This document shows positions 1-11,255 of a stretch of 64,000 bases of DNA, one piece after another. The stretch's first letter is position 1. Each line of letters begins with the position of its first letter. The DNA is from Grammothele lineata. Its lineage: Eukaryota; Basidiomycota; Agaricomycetes; Polyporales; Polyporaceae. The DNA lies in NCBI GenBank assembly GCA_002150815.3, contig NDFF03000320.1:124001-188000 (forward strand), written 5' to 3'. The notes below the pieces were generated by a model that was not told the origin of the DNA, searched no databases, and saw nothing but the letters and a program-made list of their open reading frames with translations. Made by a program: the position numbers and the translations under genes.

Positions 1-1084
1 GGCGCTCCCTCTCCTATCGAGACTCGTCCTCCGTCAATACGCTCCTCGACGACCGACTATTTCGGTTTTATGAGCGGGTCCTCGCGCATGCCGACGGACC
101 TAACCCCGCACCTCTCGCAAGCTCCCGAATTCCGCGTACCTACGCATGAGGCACCGCAGAAGGTCCTCACACCGAGATGGTCTGCGCCGACTCCCCACCA
201 GATGCACGCGACGTGGGAGAGAGATGACGCCGTATCTGAATGCCGCGAATGCAGGCGCAGATTCACTTTCCTCAACCGCAGGGTGAGTACCGCTTGTATC
301 TTTCACCACATCAGCTGCATCTAATGTTGGTGAGCAGCATCACTGTCGCCGATGCGGTCGCATATTTTGTGACCGCTGCTCGACTTACAGAGCCATGCTC
401 GACCCGTCCGATATCGTGCACGACCCGTCGTTCCAGGATACGACACCAGTAGCCACGCAGCAGCGCGTTTGCTTGAACTGCTACGAGGAAGTGACGGCGG
501 CCGTCCCCAGTGGCCTCGCTGCTGCTAGGACGAACTCGCTAGAACGCATATTTATCGACCAGAGGCGGCTCAACATCCCAAGCCCTACTCGAGCGCAGTC
601 CAGCTCTCAGCTGAGCGATCTCGCTGAGTCCGTCCGCACTTTCTGCCGCTCATACGCGAGACTGATTGGATGTTATCAGGTGCCCCGTCTGTAATGAAGC
701 CCTGCAAGATTTAGGCCCTCCGAGTGCGCAAGAGGCACATGTCAAGAATTGCCTCGAGGGCGGCACTGGCACAGCCCCTCAAACGGCCAAGTACCTCGTG
801 TACAAGCTCCCCGAGGAAAGCGCCCTCATCGGGACCGAATGTGAGCAATTGCACGCATGTGATGATTACCTTCGATTGACCCGATCCGTGTAGGCGTAAT
901 CTGCTTGGAAGAATTTGTGAAGGGCTCCACTGTAGCTCGCCTCAGCTGCCTCTGCAGCTTCCACAATGGTTCGCATTCTATCGTGCTCAGCTTTCCAAAT
1001 CGTGATTGCTGATGATGTCTTTGTCCAGCTTGCCTGTCTTCCTGGCTACAGCGTGGTAGAAGCTGCCCAGTACATGCTCGCTAA
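1..1084 (+). CDS. FYVE and RING finger E3 ubiquitin ligase, PIB1-like (5' partial)
   Basis: Exons 1-282, 338-627, 680-840, 894-968 and 1029-1084; the frame is open to the window edge, so the N-terminus may lie outside. The 287 visible residues hold a FYVE zinc finger (ECREC, then RRHHCRRCGRIFCDRCS across intron 1, closing with CLNCYEE), a CPVCNEAL element followed by H-x4-C in the middle, and a C-terminal RING (CVICLEEF, CLCSFH, then CLSSWLQRG and CPVH). The RING is recovered only after splicing introns 3 and 4. Known for this architecture (yeast Pib1): binding PI3P on endosomal and vacuolar membranes and acting as a ubiquitin ligase. That this protein sorts membrane cargo is inference. The gene converges on the next one, with 220 bp between stops. 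The start is uncertain: ATG at 70 is the first internal candidate. Confidence 0.85.
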
Positions 1085-1304
1085 GACGTTGCTAAGAAAT
1101 CGTTGCTCACAATGTCTTCGGCGAGTATGGTTACCACTTTCCGAGCAGGGTTCGAATGACTGCTCTGTACGACTTTTCACGCTGACATTGTTACGTCCAT
1201 ACCAGTATGCTATACGTTCCGGAGTACTATGACCTGGATATGACCTACTGCTACATATTAATCGTTACATCGCGGATAAGATACATACTACTGTCAGTCT
1301 CTAT

Positions 1305-2369
1305 CTACTCCTCTCTGGGAATCGACCAGGGGATCCGTGCTTCGTCGATACGAATAACACTGGAGAGATCATCGTAGTCTGGCTCGACGATGTCTTGACC
1401 CTTGATCCCGTCGTCCTGATCGTCTTCGTCGAACCACGAGGGGCGGCTATCTTCATCCTCGCCGTCTTCCTCTTCCTCGTCGTCGTCATCGTCTTCTAGG
1501 TCTGAATCTGTGGGCTTGTAATTCCTGAGGCCGAAGCAATTAGTCGAATGCATATAGCAGCCGGTAGGGAGTACGCACAAGAATGCCATCATTCGTGCAT
1601 TCTTCTCCGCGTACGTCAGCTGTTCACCCGGCATGATATCTCCTCGTCGCCGCCGTCGGTCCAGCACCTTCGCTTTGTGCTCTTGCTCTCGCTGGTATGT
1701 CTGTTTTAGGATCTGTGTCGCTTCTTCATACGACATTCCACCGGCTTGTACGGTCTTCCGACCCGCGCTCTGGCCCTGGTGAGATCGTCCGTCTGTCAAT
1801 GCCCATTCCCTCCATCTTTATAGCGAGGGTCCCCGGAAGCACCCATGTCAACACTCACCCATCGCGCCAGTGCGCGCTGCTTCGCACTGATAGGCTGTGG
1901 TTCCTCTTCATCCTGTGGCGGGGGTGGGGCCGGGTCGACGCTCATGTCCTCCTCCACATCCCTGATTGTGGTCTGTTCGAGCTTCGCACGAATGCCTTCC
2001 ACGCCTCCAAGGTCATTAAGACGTGCACGGATTGCAGTCTGCTGGTCTTCGAGCTGTCGGATGTACGCCGAACTTGATGCGGAACTGCAGAGGGGGCGGA
2101 GCGCGCACAAGGCCGCGGGCGCAGCGAGCGGGAGATTCAGACGTCAATTCTGTGTATTTCAACGACAGCGCACAAGTAAAAGGGACGTACGTTGTGGACA
2201 GTAGTTGCTCATTGTGCTGGTAGCGTTCGGTGAGCTCGTCGAGGGAGAGGTTGCTTATGGCTGCGTTCGCGCGGAGGATATTGACCCCGTCCGGTTTCGG
2301 AGGCCGGCGTAGGAACGATGGCAGTTCGCCATTTGTCGATCGTCTGTGGCGTGTAGGCGAGGGCGGCAT
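1305..2369 (-). CDS. Acidic coiled-coil protein, possibly CCDC97/DUF2052-like
   Basis: Four exons on the minus strand: 2369-2191, 2084-1859, 1775-1579 and 1524-1305, giving 273 residues. The middle is predicted helical and charged (YEEATQILKQTYQREQEHKAK, residues about 140-160); next comes a conserved-looking NARMMAFLNYKPTDSDLE, spliced across intron 3, then a run of Asp/Glu, then DDGIKGQDIVEPDYDDL near the C-terminus. I cannot assign a function with certainty. The acidic tract followed by a D-rich C-terminal block resembles the CCDC97 C-terminal family, whose human member associates with the SF3B splicing complex; this is a weak assignment. It lies 369 bp downstream of PI31 on the same strand. 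The ATG at 2369 opens the only frame that joins cleanly to exon 2. Confidence 0.7.
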
Positions 2370-2738
2370 GGTTCACTGATATACGCTGTCGATGTATGCG
2401 AAGTGCGAGAGTGCTGAAGAGGTCTATGGGGTACGGTATGATTCGAAACGGAATGTGCGCTCTTATATAGACGGCGGATCAGCCGTACGTACACAGTCAC
2501 GCCCCCTCCGGGACCAGTCTCAGCATCTTGTCCACATCGAGGAGCTTCGGCGGTCTTAGCTTTCTGTCGCCAGTCCATGGTCTCAGCGACGCGGCACAGC
2601 CAAATATGTAGAGTGCACGCAAGCCGATGGGCCATACTATGCGACTGCATCCATTCCGCACTCTGAGGCGGTACAAGCGAGGGACAAGTACAGTACATGA
2701 ACAACATTCCTATTCTGCCCGGTTCTGTGTCTGCGGCC
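2370..2738. other. Intergenic region, 369 bp
   Basis: Lies between the stop of PI31 and the start of the acidic coiled-coil gene, both minus strand. It should hold the PI31 3' end and the promoter of the downstream gene. No conserved frame or repeat is seen. Confidence 0.6.
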
Positions 2739-3874
2739 CTACATAAACATGTCGCCCTGTCGAGTCGTCAATGAGTGGCCATATCTGTCGTGTGAGCGGA
2801 AAGATGCTTACATAGCCTGGAGGCGGGAGCTCATCGTTATCCGGATCTCCTCCCCCAAAAGGCCCTCGTCCACCTCGAGGCGCGCCACGGCCAAGGCCGG
2901 GAAACGCTCCGCCCATAGAGCCAATGCCCGGCCCAACAGGGTCGAAGCGAGCCCCTGGAGGGGCACCCATGGGAGGCAAGAAACCGTCGCCTCCCCAAGG
3001 ACCCATTCCGCCAGGGCCCCTACCGCGCATGCCAGGGCCAAAGATGGGATGATCGGGTCCGACAAACATACCATCTCCGGAGTTGCCAGGGAATAGCGGC
3101 GGCGGAGCAAACGGATTGCTCGGGAAAGGATCTCTATCACGCCGTCCAATCTCGAGTGGGCTGCGTGGTGCTGGGTACGGGATGTCTCCGCGGACAGGTG
3201 GGTACGGAGGCTCTTCAGGTCGAGGCCTCGCCGGCGGGGGTCCTTCTGGTGCCCGTTGTTGGCTAGGGCCGGCATTGGTGTCTACCTGCTCAGTGTAGCC
3301 TTCCTTACGGAGCCCTGGCATCAACTTTTGCACCGTAGTGAGTTTGAGCTGAGTGATGAAGTCGTCGATGCGATTGGACGAAATGAAGCCATGCACAAGC
3401 GGAGGAGGGTTCGAGGCGGACATATCATGAGGGAAGAATGAGGGAGAGGTAAAATCGTTCGTAGAGATGTCCAAAGTAGCAGCTTTGTCGCTCTGCGTAC
3501 ATTATCAATAAGTATCCTAGCCGTCCGAAACCTTGAACAATGCTGACCTCGAGAGCGATGGAGTTGATGAGGGTACGGCTACCAAGTTTCCCCACCTTCA
3601 CAACAAACTCCAAACTACTCTGCTCATGCTTGTACCGAAGAGTATAGTTCCCTGGACCATGCTGATTCCATGCATCTGGAAGTACATTACCCTCGAATGT
3701 GCCGATGGGCCCGCTCTCTTCGACCCCAACCAGACGGAAGCCGAGCGTTGTGAACACTGTGTGTACGAGCGCTGCGGTCGCATCATGCGGGGACTCTAAC
3801 CGTTTCCTACCCAGAGGCAGGAGACTGGGAAGAGAATGAATCAGGGCGGAAGCGTCAAGCAAGTTGGCGGACAT
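2739..3874 (-). CDS. PSMF1: Proteasome inhibitor/assembly regulator PI31 (PSMF1/Fub1-like)
   Basis: Exons 3874-3548, 3492-2812 and 2756-2739 give 341 residues. The N-terminal third (about 1-145) is the globular PI31 dimerisation domain; residues about 185-335 are disordered and rich in Pro, Gly and Arg, with blocks such as PDHPIFGPG and GRGAPRGGRG; the protein ends in GYGDMFM. That terminal motif is found only by splicing a last exon of 18 nt, and it matches the C-terminal tail that PI31 proteins insert into the 20S chamber. Known role: binding the 20S core, inhibiting it in vitro and moving or assembling proteasomes in vivo. It shares a 208-bp divergent promoter with PRP5. Three further proteasome genes lie 20-23 kb away. 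Confidence 0.9.
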
Positions 3875-4082
3875 GACAGTCGGTATGAAAGAGCTGTGGG
3901 ACTTAGAGCGTACGCCTCCGGTACCGTCGACCGTCCTTACGCAATGTTTGCTAAATGTAGTAACAAGGAAAACAGCCGCAAACAAGTACCTGGGCGCCTC
4001 CGCATGCTCCGTGCGTCGTCTGTGACGGCGACAATCTTAGCTCCCACCACCTTGCCACCCTTAGCTGCCTGCCTTCTCGACA

Positions 4083-7000
4083 ATGGCTCGGAGAGACAGG
4101 TCCTACTCCCCAGACTCACCGAATAAGAGGGTAAGGCCGTCTCACCGCTCTTCACCGCGGTCTCCGTCGCCGACCAGGCGCAACGCCCAAAGGCCTCCTA
4201 GATCACGGTACGACGACGACCGGGACAGAGATGGCTACCGCAGGGATAGAGACCGGGACCGGGACCGCGAGAGGGATCGCGAGAGAGACCGCGAAAGGGA
4301 CAGGGATCGCGACCGCGACCGCGACAGGTACCGCGACGACCGGTATCGGGACGACCGCCGCCGCGACCGACGTGAGGATAGAAGGGACGACCGCGACCAC
4401 CGACGCTCCCGCTCACGGGAACGTCGCGACCGGGACAGGCCCGCTTCTCCCCCTCGTCCTGCAGTCCCTCCCTCTGCCGAGAGCAAACCCGCAACACCGC
4501 CTGTGGAGGATGAGAAGTTGAAGGCGAAGCGCGCGAAGCTCGAGGCGTGGAAGAAGGAGCGCGAGGCGAAGAAGGCTCTAGACGAAGCGAAAGCGAAGGC
4601 TATGGCGTTGGCGGGCAAGTCTGCTGCGGGTGAGTGCCTTATAGCCATCATGTGTATCTCGTGATTTCACACCACTTGATCCCATTGTACAGTAGCGGCT
4701 CCGGCCAACGGTGCGACGGGCTCACAGCTGAACCGTTCTGCGCTGGGTACGTTGGGTCTCAAAGGCCTGCCTCTCAAGCCGGAGCTGCTAAAGACCTCGA
4801 AGGCTGTGCTGGACGATTCCGTCGAAACGAAGAGAAAGCTTCAGACTCTCGACCTCCCCGAAGTTGACATGACAATGATGGATGGCGAGGGAAACATTGG
4901 GGACCTTGAGGCCGACGATGACGAGGATGGACCTTCTGGTGCGCCAGCGAAAACTGCAGACGCCATGGACGAGGATGACGATGACGTTGACCCCTTGGAC
5001 GCATTCATGTCTGGCGTCAAGGAGGAAGTCAAGAAGGTCAACCTGGAAGACATGAAGAAGATGCGGACGTCCGGCAACCTCGGTGTCCGCTTAGACGAGC
5101 GCGATGGTGATGAGGGTGACGAAGAAGGACCTGAGCTCGATGAGCTCGACTCTACTAACCTCAATCCCGAGGATATCCTCGCTCTTGCGGCAAAGAAGGC
5201 AAAAAAGAAAGACCTTGCTGCCGTCGATCATTCTCGTGTCGCGTATGAACCCTTCCGCAAAGAATTCTATACCGCACCCCCTGATATCGCTGAGATGACG
5301 GATGAAGAGGCCGACCTTCTCCGTCTCGAGCTGGATGGTATCAAGATCCGTGGTGTTGACTGCCCACGCCCGGTCACGAAATGGAGTCATTTTGGCCTTC
5401 CTGCCAGTTGGTGCGTCTGTCTGGTGTGAAGTTGTGCCGTGTTGTTTACTCAAGGTCTTCATTTACAGTCTCGAGGTTATCAAGAAGCTCAACTACGCAG
5501 CACCGACACCGATCCAGGCACAAGCCGTCCCCGCGATCATGTCTGGTCGGGATGTTATTGGTGTGGCCAAGACTGGCTCAGGGAAGACTATTGCGTTCCT
5601 ACTCCCTTTGTTCCGGCACATCAAAGATCAGCGACCCCTCGAACAGATGGAGGGGCCTGTTGCAGTGGTCATGACACCCACTCGCGAACTTGCCGTGCAA
5701 ATCCACCGGGAGTGTAAGCCCTTCCTCCGAGTCCTAGGTTTGCGCGTGAGTCTTACTGTTATGCTTACTATGTCTACTCCCTAACGCCGTGATTGCAGGC
5801 TGTCTGTGCGTATGGCGGCTCACCCATCAAAGACCAAATCGCCGAGATGAAGAAGGGCGCGGAAATCATCGTCTGCACACCCGGACGGATGATTGATCTG
5901 CTCACCGCCAACTCAGGTCGTGTCACGAACCTGAAGCGTGTTACCTACCTTGTGCTAGACGAAGCCGACCGCATGTTCGACATGGGCTTCGAACCCCAAG
6001 TCATGAAGATCGTGAACAACATCCGGCCCGACCGCCAGACGGTCCTCTTCTCCGCGACGTTCCCGCGGCAAATGGACTCCCTCGCGCGCAAGATCTTACG
6101 GAAGCCGCTCGAAATTACCGTCGGCGGCCGGTCCGTGGTCGCGGCAGAAATTGACCAGATTGTTGAGGTCCGGGAGGAAGAGAGCAAGTTCAACCGTTTA
6201 CTCGAGATCCTTGGCCAGACTTACAACGAGGACCCCGAGTGCCGGACGCTCATCTTCGTCGATAGGCAGGAGGCGGCCGACAATCTCCTTCGCGAGCTTA
6301 TGCGCAAGGGCTACCTCTGCATGTCCCTCCACGGCGGCAAGGACCAGGTGGACCGTGACTCAACCATCGCGGACTTCAAGTCTGGTGTCGTTCCGATTGT
6401 AATTGCCACATCTGTCGCTGCACGTGGGCTGGACGTGAAGCAGCTAAAGCTCGTCATCAACTACGATGCGCCAAACCATATGGAGGACTACGTCCACCGT
6501 GCAGGCAGAACGGGACGCGCTGGCAACAAAGGGACATGTGTGACGTTCATCACGCCCGAGCAGGATAGGTACTCTGTGGATATCTATCGAGCCCTCAAGG
6601 CGAGTAATGCGAGCGTTCCGCAGGACCTTGAGGACCTTGCGAATGGTATGTCTTGGATTCCTTGTCCCCTTAGTAAGACACATGCTAAGAATAGCCGTGT
6701 TTCCCAGGCTTCCTTGAGAAGGTGAAGGCGGGTAAAGCGAAGGTTGCAGGTTCCGGCTTTGGCGGGAAGGGGCTAGACCGGCTCGATCAGGAGCGCGATG
6801 CGAAGGAGAAGGCAGAGCGCAAGGCCTACGGCGAGCCTGATGAAGAGAAGGCTGCGGCGGCAGCCACCGAGAGCACGGCAACTGCCGAGGGCAAGCCGCA
6901 GGACGACATGACGTTCGGGAACTTCAAGGTCGAAGTTAAGCGCGGGCCCGCACCGGACTCATCCAAGGGCCTGTTGGGCGTGGCCGGCGCGGCGGCGCAG

Positions 7001-7749
7001 GCACGGCGGCTGGCACAGGCGAAGGAGGAGGAGAAGCTGCAGCAGTCGCTCAGGCAGGCGCAGGAGGCGGCGGAGCGGGCGGGCAAGGACACGGCGGCTG
7101 CGAAGCAGGCGCTGAGTGTGGTCGCGAAACTGAACGCGCAGCTGCGCGCGCACAAGCTCGTCGCGCAGAGCCAAATCCAACACGAGGAGCTGACGACGAA
7201 GCGGAGCGCGATCGACGCGACCGAGTTCCACGCGATCATCCCGATCAACGACTACCCGCAAAAGGCGCGCTGGCGGGTCACGAACAAAGAGACGATGGTG
7301 CAGGTGAGCGTCTTTCTTTAAGAGTTAGGCTCGAGGGAGACGCTGCGGGGAACTTTGGGACGCACGCTGATGCGATGGGTACTTCTAGCTCATCGATATG
7401 ACGGGCGCGTCTGTTACGAACAAGGGTGAGTACCACTTGACACTTCATAGTGGCTGAACCGGCTAGCTCATGCACCGTTTGAATCGCAGGTGTCTACTAC
7501 GAACCCGGGAAGGAGCCGCCGCCAGAGGGCCCGCCCAAGCTGCATCTACTCATCGAGTCGAACGAAGAATGGAGGGTAAGTGCTCTATCCCATACATCTG
7601 TATTACGCCAGACGCTCATACCGTCCATCACGCAGGTGGAACAAGCCGTCCGAGAGATCAAACGGCTACTGGTGGAGGCGTCGGCAGCGGCGTTGCAGGC
7701 GGAGATGCGGAATCCTACTGCCACGGCTGGGAGGTACAGTGTCGTGTAG
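4083..7749 (+). CDS. PRP5: DEAD-box RNA helicase Prp5 (DDX46), U2 snRNP branch-site factor
   Basis: Eight exons: 4083-4629, 4693-5410, 5469-5745, 5799-6645, 6708-7303, 7389-7425, 7490-7575, 7636-7749; 1073 residues, normal for fungi. Residues about 40-120 are an RD/RE/RS-repeat tract typical of splicing factors. An acidic region contains DPLDAFM, the conserved DPLDAFM-type Prp5 motif. The helicase core shows AKTGSGKT (about 454), PTRELA, DEAD (about 568), SAT (about 598) and [10 protein letters not shown] (about 747). The last 130 residues form the KH-like C-terminal domain ([15 protein letters not shown] onwards) seen in DDX46. Known role: ATP-dependent remodelling and proofreading of U2 snRNP at the branch point, contacting SF3B. 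A second SF3b-linked gene (SF3B6) is in this window. Confidence 0.97.
4234..4410 (+). repeat. Low-complexity RD/RE-coding repeat in PRP5
   Basis: Degenerate hexanucleotide repeats (variants of GAYCGC/GACCGN) encode alternating Arg-Asp and Arg-Glu in the N-terminus of Prp5. The same repeats keep several other frames open on both strands; those frames are not genes. Confidence 0.85.
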
Positions 7750-8496
7750 GGAAGCCGCGGGGCGTAGGTGGCCGTCGAGTGATGTCAGTGTATTGCTTTT
7801 GGGAGTCAGCGAAGGTTTGGAGAAAGCGTCCGGTAGCCACGTTCTGGACTGGGTTCAATATATTCGTCCAGCCAGGGGCACGGGTTTACCAGACGCGGGC
7901 GAGAAAGAGACTGTGATCAGTACTGGTACCGTGCGGAAGCGTGCAGGTTGATTGGGGCCGTGGGTCAGCCGACAGCGTCGGACAGGAATGTAGTACTGCT
8001 GACACCAACAAGCGCGGGAACGATTTCCCATACTTGCTATCTTTTGAGTGCATGATCCAAGATTTTGTTGAGCCGATCGGGAGATAATAAATGATGTCGA
8101 GGCACAACATGTCCGGCCGGGAAAGCCGGGAAAGCCCCGGTGGCTGCCCTCAGTCATCGCTTGTTACTAGCCGCGAGTCGTGAGTCGCGACTGCTTGCGA
8201 CTCCATCGACAGAAGATAACTTTGTTTGCTTGCGTCTGGACAATTTCGAACCACACATACGTGCTTCGTAGCCTCCGCCGGCGCAGACGGTCTCGGACGC
8301 CGAGGCGACCACGGGAGTGCCGGGGTCGCACGCTGGAAGCGTTTGCTGCTACAAATCGTAGATGACTACCGGCGCGACCAGTTGCATATATACTCGACTT
8401 CCCCAACCATGATGATCCCGTCCTGTGCCCACATCCCGCCCGCTCCGGCCCCGTCGACGTCGTCTCTCCCGCCCCTCCGCCCGCGCATAGTTCACC
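7750..8496. other. Intergenic region, 747 bp, with MFS promoter
   Basis: Lies between the PRP5 stop and the MFS transporter start. It holds a 9-bp direct repeat (GCCGGGAAA at 8116-8124 and 8125-8133) and a TATA-like box near 8387. No conserved coding frame is seen. Confidence 0.6.
8387..8392 (+). promoter_or_regulatory. TATA-like box of the MFS transporter gene
   Basis: TATATA, 105 bp before the ATG at 8497, followed by a pyrimidine-rich leader. An out-of-frame ATG pair lies at 8409. If transcription starts about 30 bp after the TATA box, those ATGs fall just upstream of the transcript. Confidence 0.4.
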
Positions 8497-10628
8497 ATGT
8501 CGGCTGCTGCGCCCCAAGGCCCCGAGATCTCCCAGACGTCGACCATCTCTTCGGGCACCCATGTCCCCTCACCCCCCGACCACGAGCCCGCGACTGCGCT
8601 AGGCTCAGAAAAGAAGGATGGCGGTGTCCTCCACGGCGGCGAGGGCGAGTCCGCGTTCCCTGAAGACAAAAAGGTGCGCCGCGCTCGAGCTTGCGGTACG
8701 CGCGCAGAGGCCAAGAGGCTCACGCGACACACCGACGTACCCAGGAAGAAGCGTTGGAGAACGCAGAAGATGATTGGACTCACGACCCCGTCAACCCTAG
8801 GAACTGGTCCGCGGGCAAGAAGTGGATTATGGTCAGCATCGTACGTGCGCCTCCTGCTCCTCTGCTGCACTTCGACCGAACATAACACGCACATGTGGTG
8901 GCCCGCAGGTCTCGCTTTATACCTTCGTTACCCCGCTCGGGTCGTCCATGATGGCGCCCGCACTACCAGAAATCGCGACAAAATTCGGCATCACGAGCGA
9001 GACAGAAGTCGCGGCGACGCTCAGTGTGTTCCTGATTACCTTCGCCATTGGGCCTCTCTTCCTCGCGCCCATATCGGAGATTTATGGCCGCACCTGGGTG
9101 AGCGCATGTGCTGGTTAGCTGCAGGTTCCAGGCTCTAACGCCGGCCCCATACCTCCAGGTGCTCCACATCGGGAACCTGCTGTTCCTCGCGTTTAGCTTT
9201 GGCTGCGCGTACTCGCAGACGGCCGGACAGCTCATCGGCTTCCGTGTGCTTTGTGAGTGCCATAGATGGGATTAGGCGCACTCCACCGCTGCGGCTAACC
9301 TGTGGTTGTCCCCGAACCTAGCCGGATTTGCAGGAAGCGCGCCCATCGCGTGTGGAGGCGGGACCGTCAGCGACCTCTTCTCAGAAAAGGAGCGCGCGTC
9401 GGCGATGGCGATATACTCGCTCGGCCCGCTCGTCGGGCCTGTCATCGGCCCCGTCGCGGGCGGGTTCATCGCCGAGTCCATTGGCTTCCGCTACATCTTC
9501 GTCGTTATTGGCGGCCTCTGCGCTATCGCCGCTGCACTCGGTATCCCGCTGTTGCGCGAGACGTACCATCCTGTCATCCGCCTCCGTCGCGCACGCAAGG
9601 CCGCAGACCCAGAGGCGGCCGCGAAGATGCACCCGCATCTCGTCCAGGAGCATGGCGGCAAGCTGCACCGGCTGTATGTCGACATGACGCGGCCGTTCAT
9701 TCTACTCACAAGGAGCATCATATGTTTCCTGCTGAGCGCGTACATGGCGTTGTGAGTGGCTCTTCCACATCTTGTTTGTGCGCAATGATTAATCGGACCG
9801 GGATGATCGTGTAGGATGTACGGTATTTACTACCTCATGTTCACCGTGTTCCCAGGCAAGTCGACAATCTTTCCTCATTCGTGCATCGAGCCTTGACTTG
9901 GATCGGTAGACATCTTCACTGGAATCTACGGCTTCAGCATCGGTATTGGCGGTCTTGCGTACATTGGCCTCGGCGTTGGTTTCATGAGCGCGACAATTTT
10001 CGGTGCCTACTTCGCGGACCGTGTATATGCATCGGTTGGTTCGGTGCCCCGCCTGTTAATGATCTCTGCCGCTAATTTTTCTTCCTTTGAATAGCTTGCG
10101 GAGAAAAATGGCGGCAAAGGAAAGCCTGAGTACCGAATTCCAGCCTTGGTATTCGGCTCGTTTTTCGTGCCCGTTGGCATATTGTACGTTCTCCTAAGCA
10201 GTGGCCGGTCGTATGAGGCTTACAATTGCTTCAGCTGGTACGGTTGGTCCGCGCAGGCCCGCATCCACTGGATCATGCCCATCATCGGTACCGGTATCTT
10301 TGGATTCGGCATGATGACCACCTTGTGAGCACCCTTCGGTCTTTTTAACTGTCCCACACACTAACGTCGTCCGCCCAGCCTCCCAATCCAGCTATACCTC
10401 GTCGACACGTTCACGTACGCCGCGTCCGCCCTCGCAGCAGCCTCCGTCTTCCGCTCCATGCTCGGCTTCGCCTTCCCGCTCTTCGGGCAGCAGATGTTCG
10501 ACACGCTCGGCCTCGGCGGCGGGAACTCGCTCCTCGCCGGGCTCGCCATCGCCCTCGGCATTCCCTTTCCAATCTGGCTCTGGTTCTACGGCGAGCGCAT
10601 GCGCGCCAACAGCTCGCTCGCGCGCTGA
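8497..10628 (+). CDS. MFS drug/polyamine exporter, DHA1 (12-TM) family
   Basis: Ten exons: 8497-8673, 8745-8840, 8909-9097, 9159-9252, 9322-9751, 9815-9855, 9910-10034, 10095-10183, 10235-10324, 10379-10628; 526 residues. A hydrophilic N-terminus of about 90 residues contains the DPVNPRNW motif that precedes TM1 in fungal DHA1 proteins. The core shows APISEIYGR (motif A) and SLGPLVGPVIGPVAGGF (antiporter motif C), with a large loop between TM6 and TM7. Known for the family: proton-coupled export of drugs, fungicides or polyamines across the plasma membrane; the substrate here cannot be told. Intron 6 (9856-9909) starts with GC, not GT, in a perfect GCAAGT context. The gene ends convergently with NSP1. 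Confidence 0.9.
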
Positions 10629-11255
10629 GCTTTGCGCCTTGAGCGCGAGTTCAAGCTCGAGACCACACGGCTCGTGTGTGTATATACTCGACGACGAAAA
10701 CGACGACTCACGACCACAGCCCGGCCGGCGCGACGCTTATGAAAGGCTTTCCTAGGAGGGGAATTTGACGGACTCTGGAGAGAGGGCGTCGCCTTCCTCT
10801 CGGCATACAAGCCGCTCTTCACGAAATCCTGACCCCGCAGAACATAGAGGACAAGTGGTATAATCTCTGCCCCCGTGACTCGCGCGGGATTCGCGACCGC
10901 CCACATACCTAACTAGCTAATCGGTGCTCGGTTCCCCGGCGTTTGTACGAGACGTACTCATCGCGCCCGTAGGGGCGTGTCCTAGCCTAACTGCATCCTA
11001 TGTATCGTTGGATATTTTCAGTTTGGTAGAGTACCCTCCTGTCTGACATTCACTTCTAATAAATTGGATACGTGCAGGTTTGGGTTTGGGTTGTGTCTTT
11101 ATTGATGTTTCAAGGTAACGTTCAAACCAGTTGCCCATGAGGAGGTCAAGGACAGTCGGAGATCCTAGAGCGAGTATCCGTCCGTACAGATCATGAAGGA
11201 GTCGTGTACAAAACATACATCTTACAGTCCGTGGCGAGTATCCGGCGATGATGGC
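10629..11255. other. Convergent intergenic region, 627 bp
   Basis: Lies between the 3' ends of the MFS transporter (+) and NSP1 (-). Both polyadenylation sites should be here. No conserved frame, tRNA fold or repeat is seen. Confidence 0.6.

Noticed and set aside
4198..4651. Minus-strand frames opposite the PRP5 N-terminus
   Set aside because: Produced by the RD/RE hexamer repeat, which reads as Arg/Ser/Val/Pro repeats in every frame.
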